Assembly: GCF_002813755.1 (NCBI RefSeq)
Contig: NZ_CP018061.1
Span: forward strand, 1,974,001 to 2,038,000
Length of the DNA: 64,000 bases
From: Enterococcus mundtii
GTDB lineage: Bacteria; Bacillota; Bacilli; Lactobacillales; Enterococcaceae
Direction of reading: 5' to 3'
This document shows positions 17,558 to 24,877 of the stretch, piece after piece; position 1 is the first letter of the stretch; each line of letters starts with the position of its first letter. The translations under genes were made by a program, and so were the position numbers. The notes below the pieces were generated by a model. It was not told where the DNA came from. It did not search any database and saw only the letters and a program-made list of their open reading frames with translations.

Positions 17558-17714
17558 TATACTGTAGATGGTAGATTGTTACTTGTAGGGTTGGTCTATG
17601 AGGGGCGAGTAACACTATCAGTTCGTGTTGAATAATCATCACTAGTCTGTTAATCAGCTGTTTCCTTTTTCATTCGCAGTGATGACTCCACGATTAGAAA
17701 AAGGAGTTGGTATT
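17558..17714 (+). promoter_or_regulatory. Promoter and structured 5' leader of the YdcF-type gene
   Basis: TATACT at 17558-17563 predicts a leader of about 145 bases. Three helices are visible: GTTACT/AGTAAC (17578-17583 with 17608-17613), AACAC/GTGTT (17611-17615 with 17625-17629) and TCATCACT/AGTGATGA (17636-17643 with 17678-17685). The first two share the AAC at 17611-17613 and so compete. The last arm ends about 17 bases before the AAAGGAG site. The sequence does not match a riboswitch class that I know, and no T-run terminator is present, so any control would be translational. Confidence 0.4.
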
Positions 17715-18917
17715 ATGAATTTAACAAGAGATTTGATTTTTTCGATTCTCTATATCATTGGGATGGTTGGGATCATCACCTGGCGCAGGAAACAAAAAGA
17801 TCCAGCGTTATTCTTTTATTGTGGTACTTGGACATTCGCATTGATGCTTACGTATTTCATTGTATTAGAGATCTTTTATGCGAGTTTTTATTTCTTGATC
17901 CCTCTCGCTTTTTTCAGTATCTTTGCTTTTTTTTACTTTACCGAAAAAAGGCGACTACTGAATGGTTTGATCTTCAATTTATTTTTGATTAGTTTCGGCG
18001 CTTATTTATTACTCTTGCTTTTTGAGACGCAGAATATCTTTATTGGTGGGATTTTTGCTTTGATTGCAGTACCTGCTCTATTGATTTTACTATTTGGTAT
18101 ATATATTTTGGTCGTCTTTCTCATTTGGAATGGCATCATCGTCTTAAAAAGAGAATCACGTTCACTGGCTAATCTTTTGACTTTACTACTAGGGATTGCA
18201 TTAACACTATATATAGTTGCCACAGTATTTTTAATCAATTACTTGCCAGCGTGGATCAATGTTCTTCTTTCTGGTATAGCAGTCATCTTGATTTATCTGT
18301 TTATTGTCTTCTATAATTTTATGACTGTCTCTTTCTTATATCAGTTCAACCGACCACGTTATAACCAGAATTATATTATTGTATTAGGCGCAGGCCTGAT
18401 CAACGGGGAACGTGTTTCTCCCCTGCTAGCTAAACGGATCGACAAAGCGATTGCCTTTTATTGGGCCCAAAGTCATGCTACGCTCAATCCACCGATTCTT
18501 TTGATGTCTGGTGGTCAAGGTGCAGACGAAAAGTTACCAGAAGCAATTGCCATGAAAAACTATGCCTTGGAAAAAGGGATTCCGGAGCGAGACATTTTAG
18601 TTGAAACAAATTCAACAACCACTTTAGAAAATATGCGTTTCTCTAAAGAATTGATGGATCGTGAATCTGGCGGTGGCGCTTATCGTGCGATTTTCAGTTC
18701 AAATAATTACCACATTTTCCGTGCAGGACTCTTTGCGAAGCAAGCACAGTTAAAAGCCAATGGTATTGGTGCAAAAACAGCCTTTTATTATTTGCCGAAT
18801 GCTTTTCTTAGAGAATATATCGCGATCTTGATGTTGCACAAAAAACGTCACATGATCGTATGTGGTACTATCTTTGGACTGACTGGATTGCTAGCTTTGA
18901 TCACACTTATCGCCTAA
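17715..18917 (+). CDS. YdcF-family (DUF218) membrane protein
   Basis: A 400-residue protein in two parts. Residues 1-205 hold about seven transmembrane helices. Residues 210-375 are a DUF218/YdcF domain that starts with IIVLGAGLINGERVSPLLAKRIDKA, continues with LLMSGGQGADEKLPEAIAM and contains SSNNYHIFRAGLFAK, the family's conserved pocket residues; one more helix closes the chain. E. coli relatives (SanA, ElyC) affect envelope integrity and the lipid carrier cycle, so an envelope role is plausible here. The ATG behind AAAGGAG is used; a start 12 codons earlier would run through the structured leader. Confidence 0.85.
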   Translation: MNLTRDLIFSILYIIGMVGIITWRRKQKDPALFFYCGTWTFALMLTYFIVLEIFYASFYFLIPLAFFSIFAFFYFTEKRRLLNGLIFNLFLISFGAYLLLLLFETQNIFIGGIFALIAVPALLILLFGIYILVVFLIWNGIIVLKRESRSLANLLTLLLGIALTLYIVATVFLINYLPAWINVLLSGIAVILIYLFIVFYNFMTVSFLYQFNRPRYNQNYIIVLGAGLINGERVSPLLAKRIDKAIAFYWAQSHATLNPPILLMSGGQGADEKLPEAIAMKNYALEKGIPERDILVETNSTTTLENMRFSKELMDRESGGGAYRAIFSSNNYHIFRAGLFAKQAQLKANGIGAKTAFYYLPNAFLREYIAILMLHKKRHMIVCGTIFGLTGLLALITLIA

Positions 18918-18922
18918 AAAAA

Positions 18923-18947
18923 AGAAGTTGCGTTTCATGCAACTTCT
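18923..18947. repeat. Left copy of the 25-bp terminator hairpin flanking the IS
   Basis: Perfect palindromic hairpin with nine-base arms AGAAGTTGC/GCAACTTCT and a 7-base loop, preceded by an A-tract. An identical copy lies at 20486-20510 beyond the IS. Before insertion it was a single bidirectional terminator between the YdcF-type gene and the CLC gene. Confidence 0.9.
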
Positions 18948-18955
18948 CAGATTGT

Positions 18956-18992
18956 AGACAAACCTTATGTAAAAATGAGGTTTGTCTTTTTT
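18956..18992 (+). terminator. Inward terminator at the left IS end
   Basis: Arms AGACAAACCT (18956-18965) and AGGTTTGTCT (18978-18987) followed by a T-run. It begins inside the terminal inverted repeat and would stop transcripts entering from the YdcF-type gene; it overlaps the transposase stop codon. Confidence 0.8.
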
Positions 18993-20401
18993 ATATGTAT
19001 GTTTTCAATAATTAAAGAGAAATAGCTTTGTTTTTCTAAAGAAAAACACTCCTTTCTTGCTCTGCCTTTTTTGATTTTTACTAATTTTTTCATATTTAGG
19101 CAGGCAAAAGTAAGCCCAATTTTCATGTGCATTTTTTCAATTCCTATTTGATTCGTATAACGTAATCCGTGAAATTCTTTTGCTGTACCAAAAATTCGTT
19201 CAATTGTTTCTTTTCTTTTTCTGTATAGGTCTTTAAAATTTCTTTGGTGACGTATTTCCTCACATCGTTCGATTGCTTTCGCCCAAATATGTCTGGTGAT
19301 TACTTTTGTATGATTTTTTGAATTTGTACAAGTAGATAGAACAGGACAATTTTTACATTCTTCTGGATTACTTTTGTATTCTAAATATCCTTTTCGATTC
19401 GTTGTCGAATAAGTGAGGATCTTATCATTAGGACAGATATAACAATCATAATATTCATCGTAGGCATAGTCGTTCTTCTTGAAATAACCCGCTTTCGTCA
19501 TGGGTCGCTTATAAGGGAAAACAGGCGTCAGCTTCTCTTCGAGAAGTAATTGAGCGATTGCTGGCGTTTTATACCCAGCATCCATAATCAATTTATCTAG
19601 AGTAAAAGCTCCTTTGAGCTTTCTAAATAAAGTAATAAACGTACGACTATCATGTAAGTTTCCTGGGTGGGTCGTATAGCCTAGTATCCAGCCGTTTTTA
19701 TCACATGCTACTTGTGCGCTATAAGCAAAAACTTCTTTATGCTCACCTTTATGAAACCAACCACTTTCGGGATCAGTCGTACTTGTTTTTTTCATAGCTA
19801 TTTTAGTTTCTGCGTTTGTTTCTTTTAAGGGCTTTTTTAGGCGTTTTTCTCGATCTTTTTCAATTTCTTTTGTCAATTTTTCCGTATAAAAGAAGGCTTG
19901 ATCCATCACTTCGACGGATTCTTTCTTGTTTCGATTCGCATGTGCTTTAATATGCGTCCCATCAATAAAAACTTCAGAGGTATCAACGATTCCTTCCATC
20001 ATACATTGTGCTAAAATCTCATAAAAGATTTGTTCAAATGTAGTGGTTCCTTTGAACCGTCTCGTATAGTTTTTACCAAATGTAGAAAAATGAGGAACTG
20101 CATCTTCTAAACCTAACCCCAAAAACCATCGATAAGCGTTGTTCACTTCAATTTCTTTGATGGTTTGTCTCATGCTTTTAATACCAAAAAAATATTGAAT
20201 CATCGGTAATTTAATTAGAAGAACGGGATCTAAGCTTGGCCGTCCTTGGGTTTCATCATATTTATCTTTTACCAAATCGTAAATAAAAGAAAAATCAATA
20301 AATTGATCCATTTGTCGTAATAAATGGTCTTGGGGAACTAAGTCTTCAAGAGCAAAAAAGCCCATCTGTGCACGCTTACTCATATCTTGTTTTGAGAGCA
20401 T
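18965..20401 (-). CDS. IS1182-family transposase
   Basis: A 478-residue DDE transposase with the DUF772 N-terminal domain (PSLDPVLLIKLPMIQYFFGI) and a DDE core: EVFIDGTHIKAHANRNK near residue 150, LIMDAGYKTPAIAQLL near residue 265, and the C-terminal glutamate region ETIERIFGTAKEFHGLRYT. A Cys cluster CKNCPVLSTC lies between. The start at MLSKQDMSKR follows GGAGGTG; a start seven codons earlier reads through that site. It appears intact and functional. Confidence 0.93.
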   Translation of the reverse strand: MLSKQDMSKRAQMGFFALEDLVPQDHLLRQMDQFIDFSFIYDLVKDKYDETQGRPSLDPVLLIKLPMIQYFFGIKSMRQTIKEIEVNNAYRWFLGLGLEDAVPHFSTFGKNYTRRFKGTTTFEQIFYEILAQCMMEGIVDTSEVFIDGTHIKAHANRNKKESVEVMDQAFFYTEKLTKEIEKDREKRLKKPLKETNAETKIAMKKTSTTDPESGWFHKGEHKEVFAYSAQVACDKNGWILGYTTHPGNLHDSRTFITLFRKLKGAFTLDKLIMDAGYKTPAIAQLLLEEKLTPVFPYKRPMTKAGYFKKNDYAYDEYYDCYICPNDKILTYSTTNRKGYLEYKSNPEECKNCPVLSTCTNSKNHTKVITRHIWAKAIERCEEIRHQRNFKDLYRKRKETIERIFGTAKEFHGLRYTNQIGIEKMHMKIGLTFACLNMKKLVKIKKGRARKECFSLEKQSYFSLIIENIHIKKTNLIFT

Positions 20402-20440
20402 CGGGTTACACCTCCAATTCATAGTTTTATTTTAACGTAT

Positions 20441-20477
20441 AAAAAAAGACAAAGCACTATAAATAAGTACTTTGTCT
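20441..20477 (-). terminator. Inward terminator at the right IS end
   Basis: Arms AGACAAAG and CTTTGTCT with an additional GTACT/AGTGC pairing inside, followed on the minus strand by seven T. It would stop transcripts coming from the CLC gene before they reach the transposase. Confidence 0.8.
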
Positions 20478-20485
20478 ACAATCTG

Positions 20486-20510
20486 AGAAGTTGCGTTTCA
20501 TGCAACTTCT
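20486..20510. repeat. Right copy of the 25-bp terminator hairpin flanking the IS
   Basis: Identical to 18923-18947 and followed by a T-tract on the plus strand; see the left copy. Confidence 0.9.
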
Positions 20511-20531
20511 TTTTTTCTTTCAATCAGTAAA

Positions 20532-21788
20532 CTATTCTCTCTGATCTTTTTTCATTGGTAAAAATAAAATCCCTTTTTTGATCATTACTTTTTGTGCGGA
20601 GTAGATTCCGTTATTTCCTGAACACATGAAACTGATCAAACAAATCATAAAAAAGAAACTAGCTGCTTCTCCTCCAAATAATTCGATCCCCATAACAAAA
20701 CAAGCAATTGGTGTATTCGTCGCTCCAGAAAACACACCAATAAATCCTAATGCAGCTAGAAAAGGAATCGAAACATGCAAGATGGGCGCTAAAGTTGCCC
20801 CTAGAGTTGCGCCAATCTCAAACAAAGGGGTTACTTCCCCACCTTGATAGCCAGCGCCTAATGAAAGGACAGTAAATCCCAATTTTCCGATAAAATCATA
20901 GGCATGTGCTTTTCCGGCAAATGCATCTTGCAATAAAGGTAAACTAAGTCCTAAGTAGCGTTGTGTTTGTAAAATCAGTGCAACAACTACGACAATTCCT
21001 CCACCAATAAAATTTCTAGTGATTGGATGTTTGAACCATTTCAGATACCACTTTTTCAAAAAGACGATCGAACGACTAAAGACCCAACCAATCACGCCAA
21101 ATGCGATACCCGCCACCATCAATTTGCCAAATAGAGCAGGACTCCACCCTGGAATTTCCCCCATCTTATAATGGATATGCGTGACACCAATAATTTCCGT
21201 CACAAAATTAGCAAATAAAGCAGCAAAAAAACTGGGAAAGATTGCTTCTGTTCGCATCTTTCCGATCGCTAGTACTTCAAGTCCAAACAATGTGCCTGCT
21301 AAAGGTGTCCCAAACACTGAACTAAATCCCGCACTGATCCCACTAATGATCAGCACCTCTCGTTCGATAGAACTCAATTTTAATCCTCTTGCTAGATTTT
21401 CAGCTAAAGCGCCACCCATTTGGACTGCTGTTCCTTCTCGGCCGACAGAACCGCCAAAGAGATGCGTCGTGATCGTACCGAAAAGCGTTAAAGGAATCAA
21501 TCGGAGCGGGATTTTTTCTTCCCCACCATTCCCTTGATCAATGACCAGATTATTCCCACGACTGGCATTTCCACCGTATCGTTGATAAAGAAATGCAAAT
21601 AATGCCCCACTAACGGGTAATAGATACAATAACCAAGTATGTGCTTCTCGTAAATCCGTCACCACGGTTAAGCTATTTAGAAAAAAAGCGGAAAGTCCTC
21701 CCATTAGTACGCCTAAACAAGCAGTGATCACTAACCATTTCAACATATATGTTCCTACTCTGAATGGACTAAGTAAACGTTGATCCAT
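20532..21788 (-). CDS. CLC-family fluoride/proton antiporter (CLC-F type)
   Basis: A 418-residue CLC-family membrane protein with some ten to twelve helices. Its second signature reads GSVGREGTAVQMG near residue 120; the Thr after GREG, in place of the Pro of chloride CLCs, is typical of the CLC-F branch that expels fluoride in exchange for protons. The third signature region is GVFSGATNTPIACFVMGIELF. A fluoride riboswitch directly upstream confirms the substrate. The start ATG follows GGGGAGG with nine bases; a GTG six codons earlier overlaps that site. Its old terminator is now split by the IS element downstream. Confidence 0.9.
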   Translation of the reverse strand: MDQRLLSPFRVGTYMLKWLVITACLGVLMGGLSAFFLNSLTVVTDLREAHTWLLYLLPVSGALFAFLYQRYGGNASRGNNLVIDQGNGGEEKIPLRLIPLTLFGTITTHLFGGSVGREGTAVQMGGALAENLARGLKLSSIEREVLIISGISAGFSSVFGTPLAGTLFGLEVLAIGKMRTEAIFPSFFAALFANFVTEIIGVTHIHYKMGEIPGWSPALFGKLMVAGIAFGVIGWVFSRSIVFLKKWYLKWFKHPITRNFIGGGIVVVVALILQTQRYLGLSLPLLQDAFAGKAHAYDFIGKLGFTVLSLGAGYQGGEVTPLFEIGATLGATLAPILHVSIPFLAALGFIGVFSGATNTPIACFVMGIELFGGEAASFFFMICLISFMCSGNNGIYSAQKVMIKKGILFLPMKKDQRE

Positions 21789-21806
21789 TTTTCTATTCCT
21801 CCCCAC

Positions 21807-21905
21807 AAAAAAAGCCTACTAAAAAAACGGATTCTCCGATTTTTAGTAGGCGTCATTAGTCATCTATCGATCGACATTTAAAGGCGAACACCATCACCTA
21901 TTCAT
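21807..21905 (-). ncRNA. Fluoride riboswitch (crcB motif) with terminator platform
   Basis: Read on the minus strand, the aptamer core AGGTGATGGTGTTCGCC (21884-21900) is followed by CTAATGACGCCTACT, matching the conserved fluoride aptamer, including the closing TAGG/CCTA stem. The GCCTACT at the aptamer's 3' side also forms the 5' arm of a terminator (21814-21851, arms GCCTACTAAAA and its complement) followed by seven T. Fluoride binding would hold the CCTA in the aptamer and let transcription continue into the CLC gene. Confidence 0.92.
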
Positions 21906-21947
21906 TTACAGAAAGTCTATCATACATTCTCAAGAAAAACAATGGCG

Positions 21948-22604
21948 CTATTTTTCTTTCTTCACGATGTCTGTAAATTCATAGAATGGTGCCAGCTTTA
22001 CTAGTTGCTGATTGCACTGATCACTATCATGACAAATGTAATTTCCTTTTTTAGTATACGTGCCATCTGATCCTGATTTTGTCGTAGAAAGAAACATCGA
22101 AACACTCGAAGTCTTATGGCAAATCGCGCACACTCCTTTGATGATCGTCGGAGAAAGTGTGCCATGGACACCTTGTAGCCGCTCATCTGCATAATAAAGC
22201 AGATATTTCTTCTGTGTTCCTGGATCATTCCAGCCCACATAAGTATGCTCTTTAAGATCCAATGTTTGCCAATCTGGGTGTTTCAGCTTTTTCACTTTTC
22301 GGAATATTTTTTCCACTTGGATTTTTGATGGTTGCTTGAATGGCGCAACATGTTCTTTTAAACGTTCGAGCAATTCTATCGCTTTTTCTTTTTTCAAGTT
22401 TGTGTCCATGATTTGCTTCACAAATGGTTCAAGTAAGGCGATTACATTAGGATCATTTTCTACTACCTCGTTGATTCGTTCTGTGGCTAATGCTTGAACA
22501 GTTGCGACAGTTTTTTTATCATTCACTGAATGATAGACATTTAACAGTTGCTCGATTTCTCGTTTGATAAAGAAATATTGATACGTTTTGATTGTTGTTT
22601 CCAT
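21948..22604 (-). CDS. FusB/FusC-family EF-G-binding protein
   Basis: A 218-residue protein of the FusB/FusC/FusD family, which binds elongation factor G and frees it from fusidic-acid-stalled ribosomes. An N-terminal helical domain (residues 1-130) is followed by a treble-clef zinc finger: GVCAIC near residue 160, then YICHDSDQCN near 190. Related chromosomal genes occur widely in low-GC Gram-positives, so this is probably intrinsic rather than acquired. The start at METTI follows AAAGGACTC by eleven bases, a weak spacing. A 15-codon leader peptide and competing hairpins lie upstream. Confidence 0.88.
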   Translation of the reverse strand: METTIKTYQYFFIKREIEQLLNVYHSVNDKKTVATVQALATERINEVVENDPNVIALLEPFVKQIMDTNLKKEKAIELLERLKEHVAPFKQPSKIQVEKIFRKVKKLKHPDWQTLDLKEHTYVGWNDPGTQKKYLLYYADERLQGVHGTLSPTIIKGVCAICHKTSSVSMFLSTTKSGSDGTYTKKGNYICHDSDQCNQQLVKLAPFYEFTDIVKKEK

Positions 22605-22624
22605 GATTTTTTGAGTCCTTTCTT

Positions 22625-22699
22625 CTTTCAAAAGTAGCTACTTTGAAGAAAAAAGAGTCCTTCAACAAAGTAAGCTTAATAACTGAAGTCCTTGAACTC
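22625..22699 (-). promoter_or_regulatory. Predicted attenuator with competing hairpins
   Basis: On the minus-strand transcript three structures overlap. (1) The leader-peptide end (22684-22699) can pair with 22655-22664 (TGAAGGACTC) as a ten-pair stem with a bulge, followed by six T: a terminator-like hairpin. (2) 22661-22675 can pair with 22637-22648. (3) 22637-22648 can pair with 22625-22636 as a near-perfect palindrome just before the fusB-type ribosome binding site. The motif GGACTC occurs before the T-run and again at that binding site. Ribosome position on the leader peptide would decide between them. Confidence 0.5.
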
Positions 22700-22723
22700 T
22701 GCTAAATAAGATACGTATGGCAT
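22676..22723 (-). CDS. Leader peptide MPYVSYLAEFKDFSY
   Basis: Fifteen codons from ATG to TAA, with AAGGGGG ten bases upstream, lying 72 bases before the EF-G-binding protein start. Its 3' half forms one arm of a predicted hairpin, which is the arrangement of attenuation leaders of antibiotic resistance genes. It is too short for family matching; the evidence is the site, the position and the RNA context. Confidence 0.6.
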   Translation of the reverse strand: MPYVSYLAEFKDFSY

Positions 22724-22778
22724 CTTATCATCACCCCCTTTATGCTTTTTTTCATCTATGTACATTCACCTAATAAAG

Positions 22779-22807
22779 AGTTAACCTTATAAAACTTGTT
22801 TCGTCAA
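22779..22807 (-). promoter_or_regulatory. Likely promoter of the leader peptide/EF-G-binding protein unit
   Basis: TTGACG (22802-22807), 17-base spacer, TTAACT (22779-22784). The -10 is weak. Confidence 0.4.
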
Positions 22808-22819
22808 CTACTTTCCCAC

Positions 22820-22867
22820 AAAAAAACAGTCAAAGGTTTCCCATGATCGGGACCTTCGACTGTTTTC
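22820..22867 (-). terminator. Terminator of the HD-domain gene
   Basis: Arms AACAGTC and GACTGTT with an inner AAGGT/ACCTT and CCC/GGG stem, then T-run on the minus strand. Confidence 0.85.
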
Positions 22868-22885
22868 GTTCGGCTGGTCAAATAG

Positions 22886-23389
22886 TTAGATCGACTGTTC
22901 TTTTCCAAAATATCGTTGCCATTTTTGTTTCATTGTATCTGTTACTGGTTGCGCCGCTTCTTTCACTGCACAATACTTGTCAACAAATGTTACAATATAG
23001 CTTTCTTTGTATTTTGGTGGAGCGATCGTTGCCCCCCACATATGTTTCAAGATGATGTCGCGCTCTAAATCAGAAAGTTCAGTGATCTTTTCTGCATTTT
23101 TCACAGCGATCCTAGGATGCACATACGCATGTGTGCCTTCATCAAATTTTGTTGTACGCCAGTCATAATAGAATAGGTCATGTAAAAGTCCTGCACGTGC
23201 AGTAGCTCTTGCATCTCCCCCCCATTTTTTTGCTAATTTGTAACTATGATAAGAAACACTGATCGAGTGTTCCAATCTTGTCGAATGTACATGTTGGATA
23301 TAATCAGCTAATTTTTGTACTGCTTCTGTTTCTAATAGATCTTCGATATAAGACATGTATTCTTCGTCTTCACGCCATTTTTCTGTCAT
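22886..23389 (-). CDS. HD-domain phosphohydrolase
   Basis: A 167-residue metal-dependent HD-superfamily protein. H in RLEHSISVSYHS, the HD pair in GLLHDLFYYD, and later H and D residues (ILKHMWG, VTFVDKYCA) give the classic order. No other domain is fused. Close relatives are annotated simply as HD-domain hydrolases; the substrate is unknown. The start at MTEKW has AAAGGTGG upstream; the longer reading adds 22 residues without a site. Confidence 0.8.
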   Translation of the reverse strand: MTEKWREDEEYMSYIEDLLETEAVQKLADYIQHVHSTRLEHSISVSYHSYKLAKKWGGDARATARAGLLHDLFYYDWRTTKFDEGTHAYVHPRIAVKNAEKITELSDLERDIILKHMWGATIAPPKYKESYIVTFVDKYCAVKEAAQPVTDTMKQKWQRYFGKEQSI

Positions 23390-23512
23390 AATTTTCGATC
23401 TGCCACCTTTTTGAATTTCATTTATCGTTGAAATTGTACATAGTATATCATTCATGTTCGGAATATTCTAGTGAGGTTGTTTAAAAATCCAAAAAGCTTA
23501 ATAGTTCCTTAA

Positions 23513-24274
23513 TCAAGAAGAAAGATGATACAACAATATGCCCGTAGCTACACCGACATTCAATGATTCAGCATGACCATTCATTGGGATATAGATGTTT
23601 TTATCAGTTAGCGCCAATAGTTCTGATCGCACACCTTGCCCTTCATTTCCCATAATGATCACATAATTTTTTGTTGGTACGACGGTTGGAAGAGAAACAG
23701 CTTCTTCATTGAGTTCTGTTCCGTATATCGCAAATCCTTTTTCTTTCAATTCAGGAATGAGCGCGTCTAACTCTTGTGAGATAACTGGTAAATGGTAATT
23801 GCTTCCCTGCATACTTCTTAAAACTTTGGTGCTATAAATATCAGCTGAACCTTTCCCTAAGATCACACCTGCTAAACCAAACGCATCTGCTGTTCGGATC
23901 ATCGTTCCGACATTTCCAGGATCTTGGACATTGTCTAAAAGCAACCAGCCTCCTGTATCTATTGACACCTGGCTAACTTCTAACGGCATCACTGCCACGA
24001 TTCCTTGTGGTGTTGGTAGATCAGAGATCACCGCCATCACCTCATCCGTGACTAAAAAGCAATCCAATGTGTGTTGTTCGACCCATGTCCCCCATTCTGA
24101 CCAGCCTCTTTCAGTCAGAAAGATCTCTTTAGGTATGACTTTGGCATTCACAGCTTCTTCGATCAAGTGAAACCCTTCAAGCAGGTACTCCTGTCCTTCT
24201 TCGCGGTGCTTCTTTTTATGTAATTTTTTTATTTCTTTGATTCTAGGATTTTTTGCTGATTGAATTTTTTTCAC
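23513..24274 (-). CDS. TrmH/SpoU-family RNA 2'-O-ribose methyltransferase
   Basis: A 253-residue SPOUT methyltransferase. An N-terminal substrate-binding domain (EYLLEGFHLIEEAV) precedes the knotted catalytic domain with motif 1 DNVQDPGNVGTMIRTADAFG, motif 2 IIMGNEGQGV and motif 3 IPMNGHAESLNVGVATGILLY. It resembles Bacillus YsgA, thought to modify 23S rRNA; the exact site is not known. The start is the GTG giving MKKIQSAKN, six bases after GAGGTG. It runs divergently from the acylphosphatase gene. Confidence 0.87.
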   Translation of the reverse strand: MKKIQSAKNPRIKEIKKLHKKKHREEGQEYLLEGFHLIEEAVNAKVIPKEIFLTERGWSEWGTWVEQHTLDCFLVTDEVMAVISDLPTPQGIVAVMPLEVSQVSIDTGGWLLLDNVQDPGNVGTMIRTADAFGLAGVILGKGSADIYSTKVLRSMQGSNYHLPVISQELDALIPELKEKGFAIYGTELNEEAVSLPTVVPTKNYVIIMGNEGQGVRSELLALTDKNIYIPMNGHAESLNVGVATGILLYHLSS

Positions 24275-24382
24275 GTTTTCCACCTCACTTCATTATAGCA
24301 TGGAATCAATCGTTGGGCTTGTTAGTTTTATAAAAAATCGTTATCATAAATTTATCAAATAGAGGAAAGAGTGGTGCTTCAA

Positions 24383-24658
24383 ATGAAAAAAGTTAAAATG
24401 AATGTTCAAGGGCGTGTCCAAGGTGTAGGTTTTCGTTATATGACAAAAATAGTAGCTGATCAATTAGGCGTGACAGGAACAGTTAAAAACGAAGAAGATG
24501 GTTCGGTGACGATCGAAGCCGCTGGTGAGGAGGAAACCATCGATCAGTTCATCAAAGAAGTCAAGCAATCACCTAGTCCCAGTGGTCGTGTCCAATATGT
24601 CGACTTACAAGAACATCCGATGATGGAAGAACGAAAGAAATTTGATGTAATTGGCTAA
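24383..24658 (+). CDS. acyP: Acylphosphatase
   Basis: A 91-residue acylphosphatase that hydrolyses carboxyl-phosphate bonds. The phosphate-binding loop GRVQGVGFRYM with its catalytic arginine (residue about 20) and the GTVKNEEDGSVTIEAAG segment with the catalytic asparagine are intact. The start is uncertain: the ATG has only GGTG six bases before it, while GTG codons at 24371 and 24374 lie closer to GAGGAAAGA. Single gene. Confidence 0.9.
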   Translation: MKKVKMNVQGRVQGVGFRYMTKIVADQLGVTGTVKNEEDGSVTIEAAGEEETIDQFIKEVKQSPSPSGRVQYVDLQEHPMMEERKKFDVIG

Positions 24659-24811
24659 ATTTCTCTTCTTGAACGCACATATGAAGAAAGTCGTTGTTGC
24701 CGTCTACTGACAGATGATTTTTTTCAATTGTCTGTTCTTTTACTGGTCTTCCCTGTCCCTCACATAATTGGCTAAACTTAGGGGAATTATTTGAATTTTC
24801 TATGAAGTTCA

Positions 24812-24840
24812 TTGAATTATTCTCATATTTTTAGTATAGT
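24812..24840 (+). promoter_or_regulatory. Promoter of yidC
   Basis: TTGAAT (24812-24817), 17-base spacer, TATAGT (24835-24840). Confidence 0.6.
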
Positions 24841-24877
24841 TAAGCTTGTGTAAAAATTTTAAAAGAGGAAGTATTTT

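Larger units (their letters stand above)
18948..20485 (-). mobile_element. Insertion sequence of the IS1182 family, 1538 bp
   Basis: The ends are 15-base perfect inverted repeats CAGATTGTAGACAAA (18948-18962 and, inverted, 20471-20485). A single intact transposase gene fills the element. It is flanked by a 25-base direct repeat that is itself a terminator hairpin. IS1182-family elements are known for long, variable target duplications and for insertion at inverted repeats, which agrees with this target. No second copy lies in the window. The intact transposase and perfect duplication suggest a fairly recent insertion. Confidence 0.9.

Noticed and set aside
17558..17714. Assigning the leader to a yybP-ykoY, ydaO or preQ1 riboswitch
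   Set aside because: Only short fragments such as GGGGCGAGTA are reminiscent; the conserved cores of these classes are absent.
21948..22631. EF-G-binding gene as an acquired resistance gene
   Set aside because: No mobile element or composition break adjoins it on the upstream side, and similar genes are common on Firmicutes chromosomes; the nearby IS is beyond the fluoride gene and targets a terminator.
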